Assembly (NCBI RefSeq): GCF_022259695.1
Contig: NZ_CP092099.1
Location: 2,092,471 to 2,156,470, forward strand
From: Flaviramulus sp. BrNp1-15
Lineage (GTDB): Bacteria; Bacteroidota; Bacteroidia; Flavobacteriales; Flavobacteriaceae
Reading direction: 5' to 3'
Length of the DNA stretch: 64,000 nucleotides
A program made the translations under genes and the position numbers. Shown here one piece after another: positions 51,391-60,457 of this stretch. Within the stretch, counting starts at the first letter, position 1. Every line of letters begins with the position of its first letter. The notes below the pieces were generated by a model. That model was not told the DNA's origin. It did no database searches and saw only the letters and a list, made by a program, of their open reading frames with translations.

Positions 51391-52374
51391 TTAAATAGTA
51401 TTACCTAAAATTTTATCCATAACCCAACTAGTATGTAAAGCGGTTAAGCCCGTTGAAGGATGTGAATCTTTTACACCAGTTAAGTAATCACGCATGTTCT
51501 CTACATGGTGAATTTGAATATGCTTTGGATGTTCTATAAATAATTCCTCGTTTTTAGAGTCACTTTTTAAAACAACAGGGTTATCATGAAATACTGAAAA
51601 TTCTATAGTCCCGTTATTTCCAAAAATAGTAACATTATCTATGTGGTTTTTATTACCAAAATTCCATGTGCCAGAACCTGTTACCCCATTTTCATGTATC
51701 CAACATCCTGTTACAGCATCTTTTGCTGTATATAGATTTTGTTGATTAGTACTAACCCCATGCGCATTTTTAATATTTCCTAATAGAAATGTAAACAAAT
51801 CTATACCATGACTTGCTAAATCATCAAAATAACCAGCAGGAGCAATTTTTGCATCTGTTCGCCAATTGTATGTTTCAGATAAATCTGTTTCACTTGCTGG
51901 TTTACTTAAATGCGAAATTATATGTCTTACGTCACCAATATAATTTTTTTCTAACCATTCTTTTACTTTTAAAAACCTAGGTAAAGAACGCCTGTAATAT
52001 GCCACAAATAGTGGAATATTTTTTTTATTGAAGGCTTCATTTATTTCTAAAGCTTCATTATAAGTTGGTGTAATTGGTTTTTCTATACAGCAAGGTTTTC
52101 CTGCTTCTGCTACTTTTAAAGCGTAGTATTTGTGAGTGTCTGGCGGTGTTGCAATATAAATAGCATCAATATTTACATCATTAATCAACTCATTAGCATC
52201 CGTATAAATAGTTTCAACATTGTGTCTTGAAGCATAATCTTTCAACTTTTCTAAATCTCTACGCATTACTGCTTTAAGCTCAAAATCATCAACCAAACTA
52301 TATGGTGGTCCACTTTTTACTTCGGTGACATCTCCACAGCCAATAATGCCCCAACGTATATTTTTATTTGACAT
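51391..52374 (-). CDS. Gfo/Idh/MocA family NAD(P)-dependent oxidoreductase
   Basis: This 327-residue protein has the N-terminal Rossmann domain IRWGIIGCGDVTEVKSGP, then the conserved EKP motif CCIEKPITPTYNEA. The substrate domain has the metal/substrate motif YYRRSLPRFLKVKEWL and DDLASHGIDLFTFLLG (with the family Asp/His). It oxidises a sugar or inositol-type alcohol at the expense of NAD(P). There is no signal peptide. It has no operon partner, so the substrate cannot be inferred. Confidence 0.88.
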   Translation of the reverse strand: MSNKNIRWGIIGCGDVTEVKSGPPYSLVDDFELKAVMRRDLEKLKDYASRHNVETIYTDANELINDVNIDAIYIATPPDTHKYYALKVAEAGKPCCIEKPITPTYNEALEINEAFNKKNIPLFVAYYRRSLPRFLKVKEWLEKNYIGDVRHIISHLSKPASETDLSETYNWRTDAKIAPAGYFDDLASHGIDLFTFLLGNIKNAHGVSTNQQNLYTAKDAVTGCWIHENGVTGSGTWNFGNKNHIDNVTIFGNNGTIEFSVFHDNPVVLKSDSKNEELFIEHPKHIQIHHVENMRDYLTGVKDSHPSTGLTALHTSWVMDKILGNTI

Positions 52375-52395
52375 ATTTTAAACTATTTAAGTCAT

Positions 52396-52424
52396 AAAAA
52401 AAGAGAACCTCTAAGCTCTCTTTT
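52396..52424 (-). terminator. Terminator of yebC
   Basis: AAAAGAGA (52399-52406) pairs with TCTCTTTT (52417-52424). On the minus strand it is followed by a T run. Confidence 0.75.
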
Positions 52425-52438
52425 AAATAATTATTGTA

Positions 52439-53182
52439 TTATTCCGTTTCTTCCATGGTATGATATACGTTTTGTACATCATCATCTTCTTCAAGCTTTT
52501 CTAGAAGTTTTTCAACATCTTCAGCTTGTTCTTGAGTTATTTTTTTGGTAACCTGAGGAATACGTTCAAAACCTGAAGAAAGAATCTCGATATTTTGTTC
52601 TTCTAAATAGGATTGTATTTTTCCAAAACTTTCAAAAGGCGCATAAATCATAACGCTAGTCAATTCATTTCCATCTGCATCTTCATCGGTATCTTCAAAA
52701 ATTTCTTCAACACCAAAGTCTATAAGTTCTAATTCTAATTCTTCAAGGTCTAAATCATCACTTTTAACTTTGAAATTACAAGTATGATCAAACATAAACA
52801 CCACCGAACCAGATGTACCTAAACTACCATCACATTTATTAAAATAGCTACGTACATTTGCTACGGTTCTAGTATTGTTATCTGTTGCTGTTTCAACTAG
52901 AATAGCAATTCCATGTGGTGCGTAGCCTTCAAAAATAACTTCTTTATAATCGCCTTGACTTTTATCAGAAGCACGTTTAATAGCACGCTCTACATTATCT
53001 TTTGGCATGTTTACAGATTTTGCGTTCTGTATAACAGCTCTTAAACGCGCATTACTATCTGGGTCTGGTCCACCTTCTTTAACAGCCATTACAATATCTT
53101 TACCAATACGAGTAAAGGCTTTACTCATTGCAGACCAACGTTTCATTTTTCTTGCTTTCCTAAATTCAAAAGCTCTTCCCAT
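52439..53182 (-). CDS. yebC: YebC/PmpR family DNA-binding regulator / translation factor
   Basis: This 247-residue protein is full-length YebC. N-terminal domain AMSKAFTRIGKDIVMAVKEG, then SVNMPKDNVERAIKRASDK, YEGYAPHGIAILVE-type motif (here FEGYAPHGIAIL) and the C-terminal acidic tail (VEKLLEKLEEDDDVQNVYHT). YebC proteins are reported as transcription regulators and, for a subset, as factors that relieve ribosome stalling at polyproline. It has a strong promoter that overlaps the end of phhB. Confidence 0.94.
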   Translation of the reverse strand: MGRAFEFRKARKMKRWSAMSKAFTRIGKDIVMAVKEGGPDPDSNARLRAVIQNAKSVNMPKDNVERAIKRASDKSQGDYKEVIFEGYAPHGIAILVETATDNNTRTVANVRSYFNKCDGSLGTSGSVVFMFDHTCNFKVKSDDLDLEELELELIDFGVEEIFEDTDEDADGNELTSVMIYAPFESFGKIQSYLEEQNIEILSSGFERIPQVTKKITQEQAEDVEKLLEKLEEDDDVQNVYHTMEETE

Positions 53183-53248
53183 AATTATATTTTTTATTCC
53201 TGAAACTACAGGAATTATATTAAATTAAACTAAAACTTATTATTTGCG

Positions 53249-53279
53249 CAAAGTTAAAAACCTAACGATGAAAAACAAA
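53249..53279 (-). promoter_or_regulatory. yebC promoter (consensus Bacteroidota type)
   Basis: Read on the minus strand, TTTG (53276-53279) and TAACTTTG (53249-53256) are separated by exactly 19 bp, a match to TTTG-N19-TAnnTTTG. The -33 box lies right next to the phhB stop codon. Confidence 0.8.
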
Positions 53280-53573
53280 TTATTCATCCTCTGGTTCTAC
53301 AATAGCTTCAATAGCTTCTGCAAGTTTAAAATCTTTATTTGTTACGCCATCGGCATCGTGTGTAGAAAGTGAAATAGTAAGTACATTATAAACATTACTC
53401 CAATTAGGATGGTGGTTTAATGCTTCACACTCAAAAGCTATTCTGCTCATAGCACTAAAGCAATCTTTAAAATTTTCAAACTCAAATTCGGCATGTATAG
53501 CGTTATCGTAATATTCCCAATCAGGAAAACGAAGTAGTTTTTTTTCTATGTCTTGTTCAGATAATTTGCTCAT
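53280..53573 (-). CDS. phhB: 4a-hydroxytetrahydrobiopterin dehydratase (pterin carbinolamine dehydratase)
   Basis: This 97-residue protein has the catalytic His-rich motif EALNHHPNWSNVYNVLTISL and the conserved THDADGVTNKDFKLAEAI. It recycles 4a-hydroxytetrahydropterin for aromatic amino acid hydroxylases. No hydroxylase gene is in the window. It is 66 bp downstream of the SDR gene and may be co-transcribed with it. Confidence 0.94.
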   Translation of the reverse strand: MSKLSEQDIEKKLLRFPDWEYYDNAIHAEFEFENFKDCFSAMSRIAFECEALNHHPNWSNVYNVLTISLSTHDADGVTNKDFKLAEAIEAIVEPEDE

Positions 53574-53639
53574 AATTTTAAGATGTTTTTTATGCTAACT
53601 AATTTAAGCAATTGTATCTGAAAAACTATGAAGCTAAAA

Positions 53640-54479
53640 TTATATTTTTAATTCAGTTAGAATTTCTTGACTAACCAAATTTAAATTTTTTGGTAACAGA
53701 TTATACTTTGGTAAAACAGCTAAATATCTTTCATTATTTGTAGTGTAAACTTGCTTGTAGATAGCTATATCTTCTAATTCTAGTGTTTTAACAATGTCTA
53801 TTATAAAATCGTTATGATGTACCAAATCACTACTTCCTAAGTGAAAAATACCTGATTTTTTTCGGTTAATTATATAATGAATTTGTTGTGTTACTTTATT
53901 ATCTGTAGTTACATTCATTATTAAATTAGGAAAAACTTCAATAGGTTCTTTTTCTTTTATATTTTGAAGAATTTCTAATATTCTAGGAGATTGTGCGCCA
54001 AAAACCATTGGAAGTCTTAAAATAGCAACTTGCTTTTTTGGTAAACGCAACAGCATGTTTTCTATTTTTATTTTAAAATGTCCGTAAATGCTATTACTAT
54101 AAGTTTTGTCTTGTTCATAGCTTGGGTATTTGCTATAAGCATCAAATACATTTGCAGATGATAAGAAAATAAGTTTTGCTTTGTTAGAAAAAACATATTC
54201 TGCCAAGTGTTGATGGAGTAAAACCTGCTTTGAGAAATCACCTCGTAATGCAGAAATAATAATACTTGGTTTTACAATATCTAGAATTTCGAAAACATCA
54301 TCTTCTTCAAAATTATACTGAAAAAAATGTTTGTTTTTCTCTAAAGCTTTATTGCTAATATTATACGTGCCGAAAGTTCTAAAATAGGAGCAGAGTTCTT
54401 TATAAATGGCTCCACCTAAAAAACCACTTGCCCCTAAAATTAAAATAGTATGTTTACTTTCTTTCCCCTTCACGCTCAT
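53640..54479 (-). CDS. NAD(P)-dependent SDR family protein, RmlD/epimerase-like
   Basis: This 279-residue protein has the extended-SDR Rossmann motif ILGASGFLGGAIYKEL (GxxGxxG) and a YGHFKIKIE sequence matching the catalytic YxxxK, after SSANVFDAY for the Ser/Thr site. PMVFGAQSP and IFHLGSSD are typical of RmlD-type reductases and epimerases. It probably acts on a nucleotide-activated sugar or similar. It is 14 bp downstream of gcvT, so these share a message, though the functional link is unclear. Confidence 0.83.
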   Translation of the reverse strand: MSVKGKESKHTILILGASGFLGGAIYKELCSYFRTFGTYNISNKALEKNKHFFQYNFEEDDVFEILDIVKPSIIISALRGDFSKQVLLHQHLAEYVFSNKAKLIFLSSANVFDAYSKYPSYEQDKTYSNSIYGHFKIKIENMLLRLPKKQVAILRLPMVFGAQSPRILEILQNIKEKEPIEVFPNLIMNVTTDNKVTQQIHYIINRKKSGIFHLGSSDLVHHNDFIIDIVKTLELEDIAIYKQVYTTNNERYLAVLPKYNLLPKNLNLVSQEILTELKI

Positions 54480-54493
54480 TAAACCCCAAAAAT

Positions 54494-55576
54494 TTATTTT
54501 TTGTAAAACGGTAATTTTACAACAGTTGCTGGAACCGCATTTTTACGTATTTGAATATTAATTTTACTATTCACATCTGAAAAAACAGTTGGAACATAAC
54601 CTAAACCAATACCTTTACCTAGAGATGGAGACATTGTTCCAGAAGTAACTTCGCCAATTTTATTACCATTACCATCAACAATATCATAACCTTGACGAGG
54701 TATTCCACGTTCATCAAGTTCAAATGCAATAAGTTTTCGTTCTGGAGTTCTGCGTTTTTCCTCTTCAAGAGCTTCACTGTTGGTAAATGATTTGCTAAAC
54801 TTACAAATCCAACTTAAACCAGCTTCAATAGGCGAGGTGGTGTCATTAATATCGTTTCCATAAAGGCAATAACCCATTTCCAATCGTAAGGTGTCACGAG
54901 CTGCTAAACCAATAGGTTTTATACCAAAATCTGATCCTGCTTCTAATACTTTATCCCAAATTTGCTTGACTTCGCTGTTCTTACAATAAATTTCAAATCC
55001 ACCACTACCAGTATAACCAGTTGCGGAAATAATAACGTGCTCAATACCCGCAAAATCACCAACCACAAAATTGTAGAAATTTATAGCAGATAAATCATGA
55101 CTTGTTAAACTTTGCATTGCTTCAATGGCTTTTGGACCTTGAATGGCAAGCAACGAATAATCTTCACTTAAATCGCGCATAGTTGCTCCAATGTTATTTT
55201 TAGATTGAATCCAATTCCAGTCTTTTTCAATATTACTTGCATTAACAACCAATAAATAAGTGTTTTCTTTAATGCGGTAAATAATTAAATCATCAACAAT
55301 TCCACCATCATCATTTGGTAAACAACTATATTGGGCTTTACCAATAGTAAGTTTCGAAGCATCGTTACTTGATACTTTTTGTATTAACTCTAAAGCGTGT
55401 TCGCCTTCAATTAAAAATTCACCCATGTGTGATACATCAAACACACCTACAGCATTTCTAACAGTTTCGTGCTCAATGTTTACACCTTCGTATTGCACAG
55501 GCATATTATAGCCTGCAAAAGGTACCATTTTTGCTCCTAAAGCTTCGTGAGTTGTTGATAAAGCAGTGTTTTTCAT
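54494..55576 (-). CDS. gcvT: Aminomethyltransferase (glycine cleavage T protein)
   Basis: This 360-residue protein has the GcvT pattern: [20 protein letters not shown] at the N-terminus, [64 protein letters not shown] and the C-terminal [20 protein letters not shown]. It transfers the aminomethyl group to tetrahydrofolate, with the other glycine cleavage genes elsewhere. A -7 element lies 32 bp upstream; no glycine riboswitch was seen there. Confidence 0.96.
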   Translation of the reverse strand: MKNTALSTTHEALGAKMVPFAGYNMPVQYEGVNIEHETVRNAVGVFDVSHMGEFLIEGEHALELIQKVSSNDASKLTIGKAQYSCLPNDDGGIVDDLIIYRIKENTYLLVVNASNIEKDWNWIQSKNNIGATMRDLSEDYSLLAIQGPKAIEAMQSLTSHDLSAINFYNFVVGDFAGIEHVIISATGYTGSGGFEIYCKNSEVKQIWDKVLEAGSDFGIKPIGLAARDTLRLEMGYCLYGNDINDTTSPIEAGLSWICKFSKSFTNSEALEEEKRRTPERKLIAFELDERGIPRQGYDIVDGNGNKIGEVTSGTMSPSLGKGIGLGYVPTVFSDVNSKINIQIRKNAVPATVVKLPFYKK

Positions 55577-55607
55577 TTACGCGTTTTTAATGATGAATTA
55601 TGTTGCG

Positions 55608-55615
55608 CAAATGTA
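55608..55615 (-). promoter_or_regulatory. -7 element of gcvT
   Basis: The complement reads TACATTTG, a match to TAnnTTTG; the -33 region is unclear. Confidence 0.45.
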
Positions 55616-55758
55616 TTGAAAATTTCAGAACAAGTTTTTGACTAAATTTAAAAAGTCTTGTTAAACTTCAGATTGTTGAAATCTGAATTAAGTTTTTTTA
55701 ATAGAAAGTATTATGAATATTAAAGCTAGTTAGTATTTGAGTTTTACACTTATTATAA

Positions 55759-56670
55759 CTAGTTATTCAATCTACTTATTATTTCTTTTAATGCTGTTTT
55801 TGCTTCATTCATTATGGGTAAAAACGGCCATATATGTGGCATGTTTTTTCCTGTAATAACATCAATATTCACCTTAGCACTAATTAATTTTTTAACAGCT
55901 AATTTTTGGTCTGGATACATTATATCCTTTTCTGCTAAAAATAAAATGGTATTTGGGAAATTATCAAAAGTCCCATTTATTGGTGAAATCTTTTCATTTT
56001 TTAAATCATTATTTTCTGCACACATTTTTTTAGCACTTAACACTCCATTTTTTGATAACATAGGATCTATTTTATCTATTGTGTTAATTTGAGGATTACT
56101 CATTGTGGCATCCATAACGGGTGAAACAAGAATGATTTTATAAGGTAATTCTATGTTACTTTTTATTAATCGTTGTGTTAAAGCTGTTATTAAAGTTCCT
56201 CCAACTGAATCGCCAAGAAGTATAATGTGTTTTGCTTGATATTTCTTTAAAGCGGTATTGTATACAAAATCTATGTTTTTTGATATTTCTGAAATCTTAT
56301 TTTCTGGAGCTTTAGGATAATCACACATCCATATTGTATGGTTTGTTTTGTTAGTAATTTCTTGTATCGTATCCCAATGATGTTTTGAGGGACCAGAAAT
56401 AAAAGCGCCACCATGAATAAAAATTAATAAACTATTAGATGGTTTACCTCGGGTAATTTCAGTAATTAAAGTATTAGAAATTTTAAAGTTACTTACTTGC
56501 CGGTTTTTAAATAATCTACTTTTTGGGTGATGAATATCTTCTTTTCTTATTTTTTTAAAATCTATAGGATCTTTACTGAAGTCTTTCTTAATACCTTTTA
56601 GTTTTATCACTAATAAAGTGATATAATATGTAAAACTATATTTCAATTTATTTACTTTAATTAATCGCAA
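55759..56670 (-). CDS. Alpha/beta hydrolase, hormone-sensitive lipase (HSL) type
   Basis: This 303-residue protein has the HSL oxyanion motif IFIHGGAFISGPS, nucleophile motif LLGDSVGGTLIT, acid LFLAEKDIMYPD and the catalytic His in GKNMPHIWPF. The N-terminal 40 residues are hydrophobic and basic, perhaps membrane-associated. No ATG is available: the start is TTG, either 56670 (overlapping the CE15 stop by 10 bp) or 56646 (295 residues). It acts on short acyl esters; acetyl groups on plant or algal glycans are plausible because it follows a CE15 gene, but this is inference. Confidence 0.83.
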   Translation of the reverse strand: MRLIKVNKLKYSFTYYITLLVIKLKGIKKDFSKDPIDFKKIRKEDIHHPKSRLFKNRQVSNFKISNTLITEITRGKPSNSLLIFIHGGAFISGPSKHHWDTIQEITNKTNHTIWMCDYPKAPENKISEISKNIDFVYNTALKKYQAKHIILLGDSVGGTLITALTQRLIKSNIELPYKIILVSPVMDATMSNPQINTIDKIDPMLSKNGVLSAKKMCAENNDLKNEKISPINGTFDNFPNTILFLAEKDIMYPDQKLAVKKLISAKVNIDVITGKNMPHIWPFLPIMNEAKTALKEIISRLNN

Positions 56671-58376
56671 TTCTTTGCAAATTCTTCACCTAATTCAGAA
56701 GGACCATAAATATAACTTGTAATTCCTATTTTATCTATTTTGGCACCATCTTCACGATAGGCGATGGTTAATGTGTGTTCTCCTGCTTCTAAATTTGCAT
56801 TGGATAATTTTACCCATTCCCATTCATTGGTTCGTAACCCGTTACTGGTTATGAAGTCGTTATCATCAATTTTAACCCAAAATGAATCATCGTCAGACGA
56901 CGGACAGTTTAATTTGGCATAAACGTAATAAGGTGCATTTTTACTCACCGTAAAAGAAATTTTTATTTTAGCATCTTCAACAGAAGGTACAACATCAGTA
57001 CTATTTAAGCCTGTTTTTATAGTTACATATTTATTATTAGAAGCACTTTCATCTTCTATAATATTCCAATTTGAACCTACAGAGGCACATTCAGCTTCAA
57101 AATAAACAGATTCAATATTTGTGGTATCTGGTTCAGGAAAATTGGGTTCTCCACTTTCCCACCAATTATACCAACGCTCATAATCAACATTATCAAAACC
57201 ATGTGTTTGCACATTGGTATTTGCTTCAGTATTGCCTAGAAGGAACATTTCCACAAAAGCTTCAACTTCTGGTTTTTGACTGTCTGGTAATTGGCAATGA
57301 TTATGTCCATCTACAATAGAAAACCCAAATCTGTCACCAATACCAAAGGTTTTCCAAACCTCGTGTGCCGCTCTAGAAGACACATATCCAGATTCGTCTG
57401 CTAGCCATTGATAATCTGGATTGCCTAATATTAACAAGGCGCGTGGAGCCACCATTGCCATAAGTTCATGATGATCATAAGGCAATTTAGGAACAGAATT
57501 TGAAAACTTAAACATATCTTCAATAAACCAAGCACCGCTAGTTCGTCCTAAAGTTTCTACATTACCTAAAGTTTCAGATACTCTCCAAGCCGCTGCACCA
57601 CCACCACCAGATTCTTGGGAAATAGTTAAAGCTATACGTTCATCAAAAGCACCAGCAAAAAGCGCCATTTTACCTGCAAACGAACAACCTGTAACTGCAA
57701 GGTGTTTTAAATCTATGTTTAAATCTTCTGAAACGAGTTCTAAACCATCAATTATCCTACTAATTCCCCAAGACCAGGCGCTGTAAGCTCCAAAATATTC
57801 AAGTTCTGGATAAAGTTTATTTATAGGCTCGTTGCCTCGTGTTTGGGTATGTGACATCACTTGCGTGAAGTTAAAAGCTATTTGAGCAATGTTTCGGCTA
57901 GCAAAAATATCTGCTGGCAAACTTCCAGAACCACGACCAACACCAATTACAGCTGGAAAAGGTTCGTTTCCTTCTGGTAACAAAATATGTGAAGTTAGTT
58001 TAAGCGTATTTCCATTAACGGTAACATTTACAGTAAGGGTATCATTTAAAAAACTTGCGGTAATTTGCTCTGGTCGACTTGGTTTTTTACCAATTTCGTA
58101 ATGCTCTATTTCTGCTTTAATTTCTGCGCGTCTACATTTCCAATCTTCAAATTTAGTAGAACGTCCACTACTATCAGACCATTCAAAAGGATCAGTTAAA
58201 GGCCTTATTACTGGAAGCTCTTCAATAGTTGATAAAACAGGATTGGAGCAATTTGCACTAGTGTTTTCTACATTATAGACTAGTGGAATGTCTTGTGCGA
58301 ATGATAGGAATTCAAAAAAAATAGTTAGTAAAAGGGATAATACTTTTGTTAGGGTGGTGGTTAGTTTAGTTGTCAT
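56661..58376 (-). CDS. CE15-like glucuronoyl esterase with C-terminal carbohydrate-binding domain
   Basis: This 571-residue secreted protein has a signal peptide (to about FLSFAQ). Its alpha/beta hydrolase domain is CE15-like: VTGCSFAGKMALFAGAFDER (nucleophile Ser232 in GCSFAGK, 230-236), SQESGGGG for the acidic residue, and GHNHCQLP for the His. Typical CE15 enzymes have GCSRxGK; the Arg is Phe233 here. A CBM35/CBM6-like domain follows (about 420-571; SVYFEAECASVGSNWNI). CE15 enzymes cut lignin-glucuronoxylan ester links. The GH5 cellulase nearby supports a plant or algal wall role. Confidence 0.85.
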   Translation of the reverse strand: MTTKLTTTLTKVLSLLLTIFFEFLSFAQDIPLVYNVENTSANCSNPVLSTIEELPVIRPLTDPFEWSDSSGRSTKFEDWKCRRAEIKAEIEHYEIGKKPSRPEQITASFLNDTLTVNVTVNGNTLKLTSHILLPEGNEPFPAVIGVGRGSGSLPADIFASRNIAQIAFNFTQVMSHTQTRGNEPINKLYPELEYFGAYSAWSWGISRIIDGLELVSEDLNIDLKHLAVTGCSFAGKMALFAGAFDERIALTISQESGGGGAAAWRVSETLGNVETLGRTSGAWFIEDMFKFSNSVPKLPYDHHELMAMVAPRALLILGNPDYQWLADESGYVSSRAAHEVWKTFGIGDRFGFSIVDGHNHCQLPDSQKPEVEAFVEMFLLGNTEANTNVQTHGFDNVDYERWYNWWESGEPNFPEPDTTNIESVYFEAECASVGSNWNIIEDESASNNKYVTIKTGLNSTDVVPSVEDAKIKISFTVSKNAPYYVYAKLNCPSSDDDSFWVKIDDNDFITSNGLRTNEWEWVKLSNANLEAGEHTLTIAYREDGAKIDKIGITSYIYGPSELGEEFAKNCD

Positions 58377-58391
58377 TATTGTATTGCTTTT

Positions 58392-58832
58392 TTATCTTTT
58401 GTAAAAAATATAATCTGTAACTATTGGTTCAATTTCACATTGCCTTAAATCTAGTATAATTTGACCTTTATGATGTGTGAAATGATTAGCTACATGAAAT
58501 AACACTTGTTGTATTGTATTCTGAAATTCTTTACCTTTTGAGTTGTGGTATTTTACATTTTGGTTTAAATCAAAGTCAGACAGTATTTTTAAGGTGTTCA
58601 AGTAATTCCTTGTGTCAATTTCTTTACAGTCTTCTAGAATATGTATTTGGTGTACAGAAAAAGGTTCTGTGCCTGTTATTCTTGAATTCCATATTTGATG
58701 GGCATTTAAACAATGAGAAAATACAGGAATTGTTCTTTCACTAATCTTATCTCTGTGCTCAAAAAATAAATCAATTAATTTTTGGTTGAAGTGATTATGG
58801 TATTCGAAAATGTCTAAAAAAAAATCTTTCAT
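58392..58832 (-). CDS. DinB family protein
   Basis: This 146-residue four-helix bundle protein has the DinB/YfiT metal-site pattern: helix 1 with an early His (DIFEYHNHFNQKLIDLF), AHQIWNSRI, and a C-terminal His-rich helix (VLFHVANHFTHHKGQIILDL). The ATG at 58832 is preferred to an upstream ATG at 58877, because it opens the standard N-terminal helix. DinB proteins are metal-dependent thiol-binding or unknown enzymes, not the DNA polymerase of the same name. It lies just upstream of the CE15 gene but is unlikely to share its function. Confidence 0.85.
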   Translation of the reverse strand: MKDFFLDIFEYHNHFNQKLIDLFFEHRDKISERTIPVFSHCLNAHQIWNSRITGTEPFSVHQIHILEDCKEIDTRNYLNTLKILSDFDLNQNVKYHNSKGKEFQNTIQQVLFHVANHFTHHKGQIILDLRQCEIEPIVTDYIFYKR

Positions 58833-58958
58833 CTCATTTTTTTTTAATAAAATACAACTTATAAATATAGACAACATTTATCTAAAACATTGTTAAAATA
58901 ATTTATTATAAAATGAAATCGATTTAATTTTTGAACTTGAAATAAATATACTAGTTGC

Positions 58959-59192
58959 TTATTTTTTATACTTTATAAGCGCAAATAATGATACCAAGGC
59001 CCAAACACTTTCTAAAATAATAAATGGCCAATAATTTAAAAGTATTGAGGCTAAACAAGCTAAAGAAGCACCAATAAGATTGAGTAAAATAAAAGCCAAA
59101 TGTTTATTAGCAACCTTACCTGTTACGTTTAAAATATAAGCAAGTAGTATAAGAAAAACGCCAATAAAACCTATCCAGTCTGTTGTAGTCAT
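58959..59192 (-). CDS. Small membrane protein, CBU_0592-like family
   Basis: This 77-residue protein has three membrane helices (WIGFIGVFLILLAYILNVTG, HLAFILLNLIGASLACLASI, FIILESVWALVSLFALIKY) and little else. The length and pattern fit the CBU_0592-like small membrane family. Its stop is 8 bp... upstream of nothing recognisable: it starts 126 bp after DinB and ends the transcript coming from the GH5 gene 8 bp away. The function is unknown. Confidence 0.75.
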   Translation of the reverse strand: MTTTDWIGFIGVFLILLAYILNVTGKVANKHLAFILLNLIGASLACLASILLNYWPFIILESVWALVSLFALIKYKK

Positions 59193-59200
59193 TTCTTAAT

Positions 59201-60274
59201 TTAGTAGCTTTTATTTTTAGCTTTTAATTCGTTTCTAACAATTTTTCCTGAAGTTGTGATTTCAGATTCTGGCCACCCACCGGTAGCACTTGCACCTGGT
59301 TTTAAAGCAGCAGCTAGTTCTTCTTTATCTGCTATAGACCAATTACACCATGATATTTTGTGTTCATCTAAAAATGCCCACCATAATTTAGATTCTGCTT
59401 CATTAATTTCAACATCTCCAGAAGCTTGAGTTGTACCAAACTCTGTTACAAAAAGCGGAATATCATTATTTAATGCATTAAGGGCGGTATTTCTAAGTTC
59501 TTGTTTGTGTGTTGCTGCATAATAGTGTAGGGTGTAAGCAACATTATTATCATCAATTTTATTTCCAATAACATCATCTACATTTTGAGACCAATTTCTG
59601 GTGCCGCATACTATAATATTATCTGGGTCGTATTTACGAATTTCTTCAATAACTGCCTCATGATAGGGTTTTAAAACCGTTTTCCAAGACACATTTAAAG
59701 GTTCGTTATAAGTTTCATAAATAATATTGGGTATATCTCCATAGGTTTTAGCAATTTCAGAAAAGAATGTTTTTGCTTCTTCTAGGTGGTTTTCTGCCTC
59801 GTGATCATGCCAATCTATTAGTACATAAATACCTTCTTCTATGGCTGCGTCAATAACTGTTTTTACTTTTGCTTTTTCAACTTCTGGATTAACTAAATAC
59901 CCATCATGGTCTATTGCCATTGCTGCTCTAACAATATTGCAATTCCAGTCTTCTTTCAGCCATTTAACAGTTTCTTTAGTGTAGTATTTACCAATCCATT
60001 GACTCCAAAAGAAAGACATACCTCTTAGTTGTACAGGATTACCATTTTTATCAATTATTTTATTCCCAGAAACACTTAATTGACCAAACTCTTCAACAGC
60101 ATTTTCAAAAGTTTCAACAGGTGTTTCTTCTTCTTCTTCTTCTTCTTCTTCTGAAATTATATCATCGGTTTCAGAACTTGGAGTTTGATTATCGTTAGAA
60201 TTATTACATGATGTAACAATAAATAACGATAGCACTAAAAGCATTGGGATTATATGTTTAATTTTAAGAATCAT
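59201..60274 (-). CDS. Glycoside hydrolase family 5 cellulase (endoglucanase) lipoprotein
   Basis: This 357-residue protein starts at the ATG at 60274 (a longer frame begins at 60307). It has a lipoprotein signal (LLVLSLFIVTSCNNS), then an acidic linker with eight consecutive Glu encoded by a TTC repeat on the plus strand. The GH5_2-like catalytic domain contains YETYNEPLNVSW (acid/base Glu), LHYYAATHKQELR, and LFVTEFGTTQASGD (nucleophile Glu), with WNCNIVRAAMAIDHDGY near the start. It hydrolyses beta-1,4 glucan. The lipid anchor places it on the outer membrane. Confidence 0.92.
   Translation of the reverse strand: MILKIKHIIPMLLVLSLFIVTSCNNSNDNQTPSSETDDIISEEEEEEEEETPVETFENAVEEFGQLSVSGNKIIDKNGNPVQLRGMSFFWSQWIGKYYTKETVKWLKEDWNCNIVRAAMAIDHDGYLVNPEVEKAKVKTVIDAAIEEGIYVLIDWHDHEAENHLEEAKTFFSEIAKTYGDIPNIIYETYNEPLNVSWKTVLKPYHEAVIEEIRKYDPDNIIVCGTRNWSQNVDDVIGNKIDDNNVAYTLHYYAATHKQELRNTALNALNNDIPLFVTEFGTTQASGDVEINEAESKLWWAFLDEHKISWCNWSIADKEELAAALKPGASATGGWPESEITTSGKIVRNELKAKNKSY
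60125..60151. repeat. Trinucleotide repeat (TTC)9 in the GH5 linker
   Basis: Nine TTC units in a row encode a Glu run in the linker of the cellulase. Copy-number change would keep the frame, altering only linker length. Confidence 0.85.
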
Positions 60275-60457
60275 ATGATTAATTTTTTCTAAAGATAAAG
60301 AATTCAATTATTTAATTAATCATAATTAAAACTAACATTATACAAAACAGAAAACTTGTATTATCCTGTTGATTTTGAGCAAACACAAAATTACAGATAG
60401 GGGATTTCCATCTCCATTAATTTATAATGATGATAAAAAAAACTTCTATTATGGATT

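Noticed and set aside
55577-55758. A glycine riboswitch upstream of gcvT
   Set aside because: No paired-aptamer architecture or expected conserved segments were seen in this 180-bp gap, and gcvT has a short leader from its -7 box.
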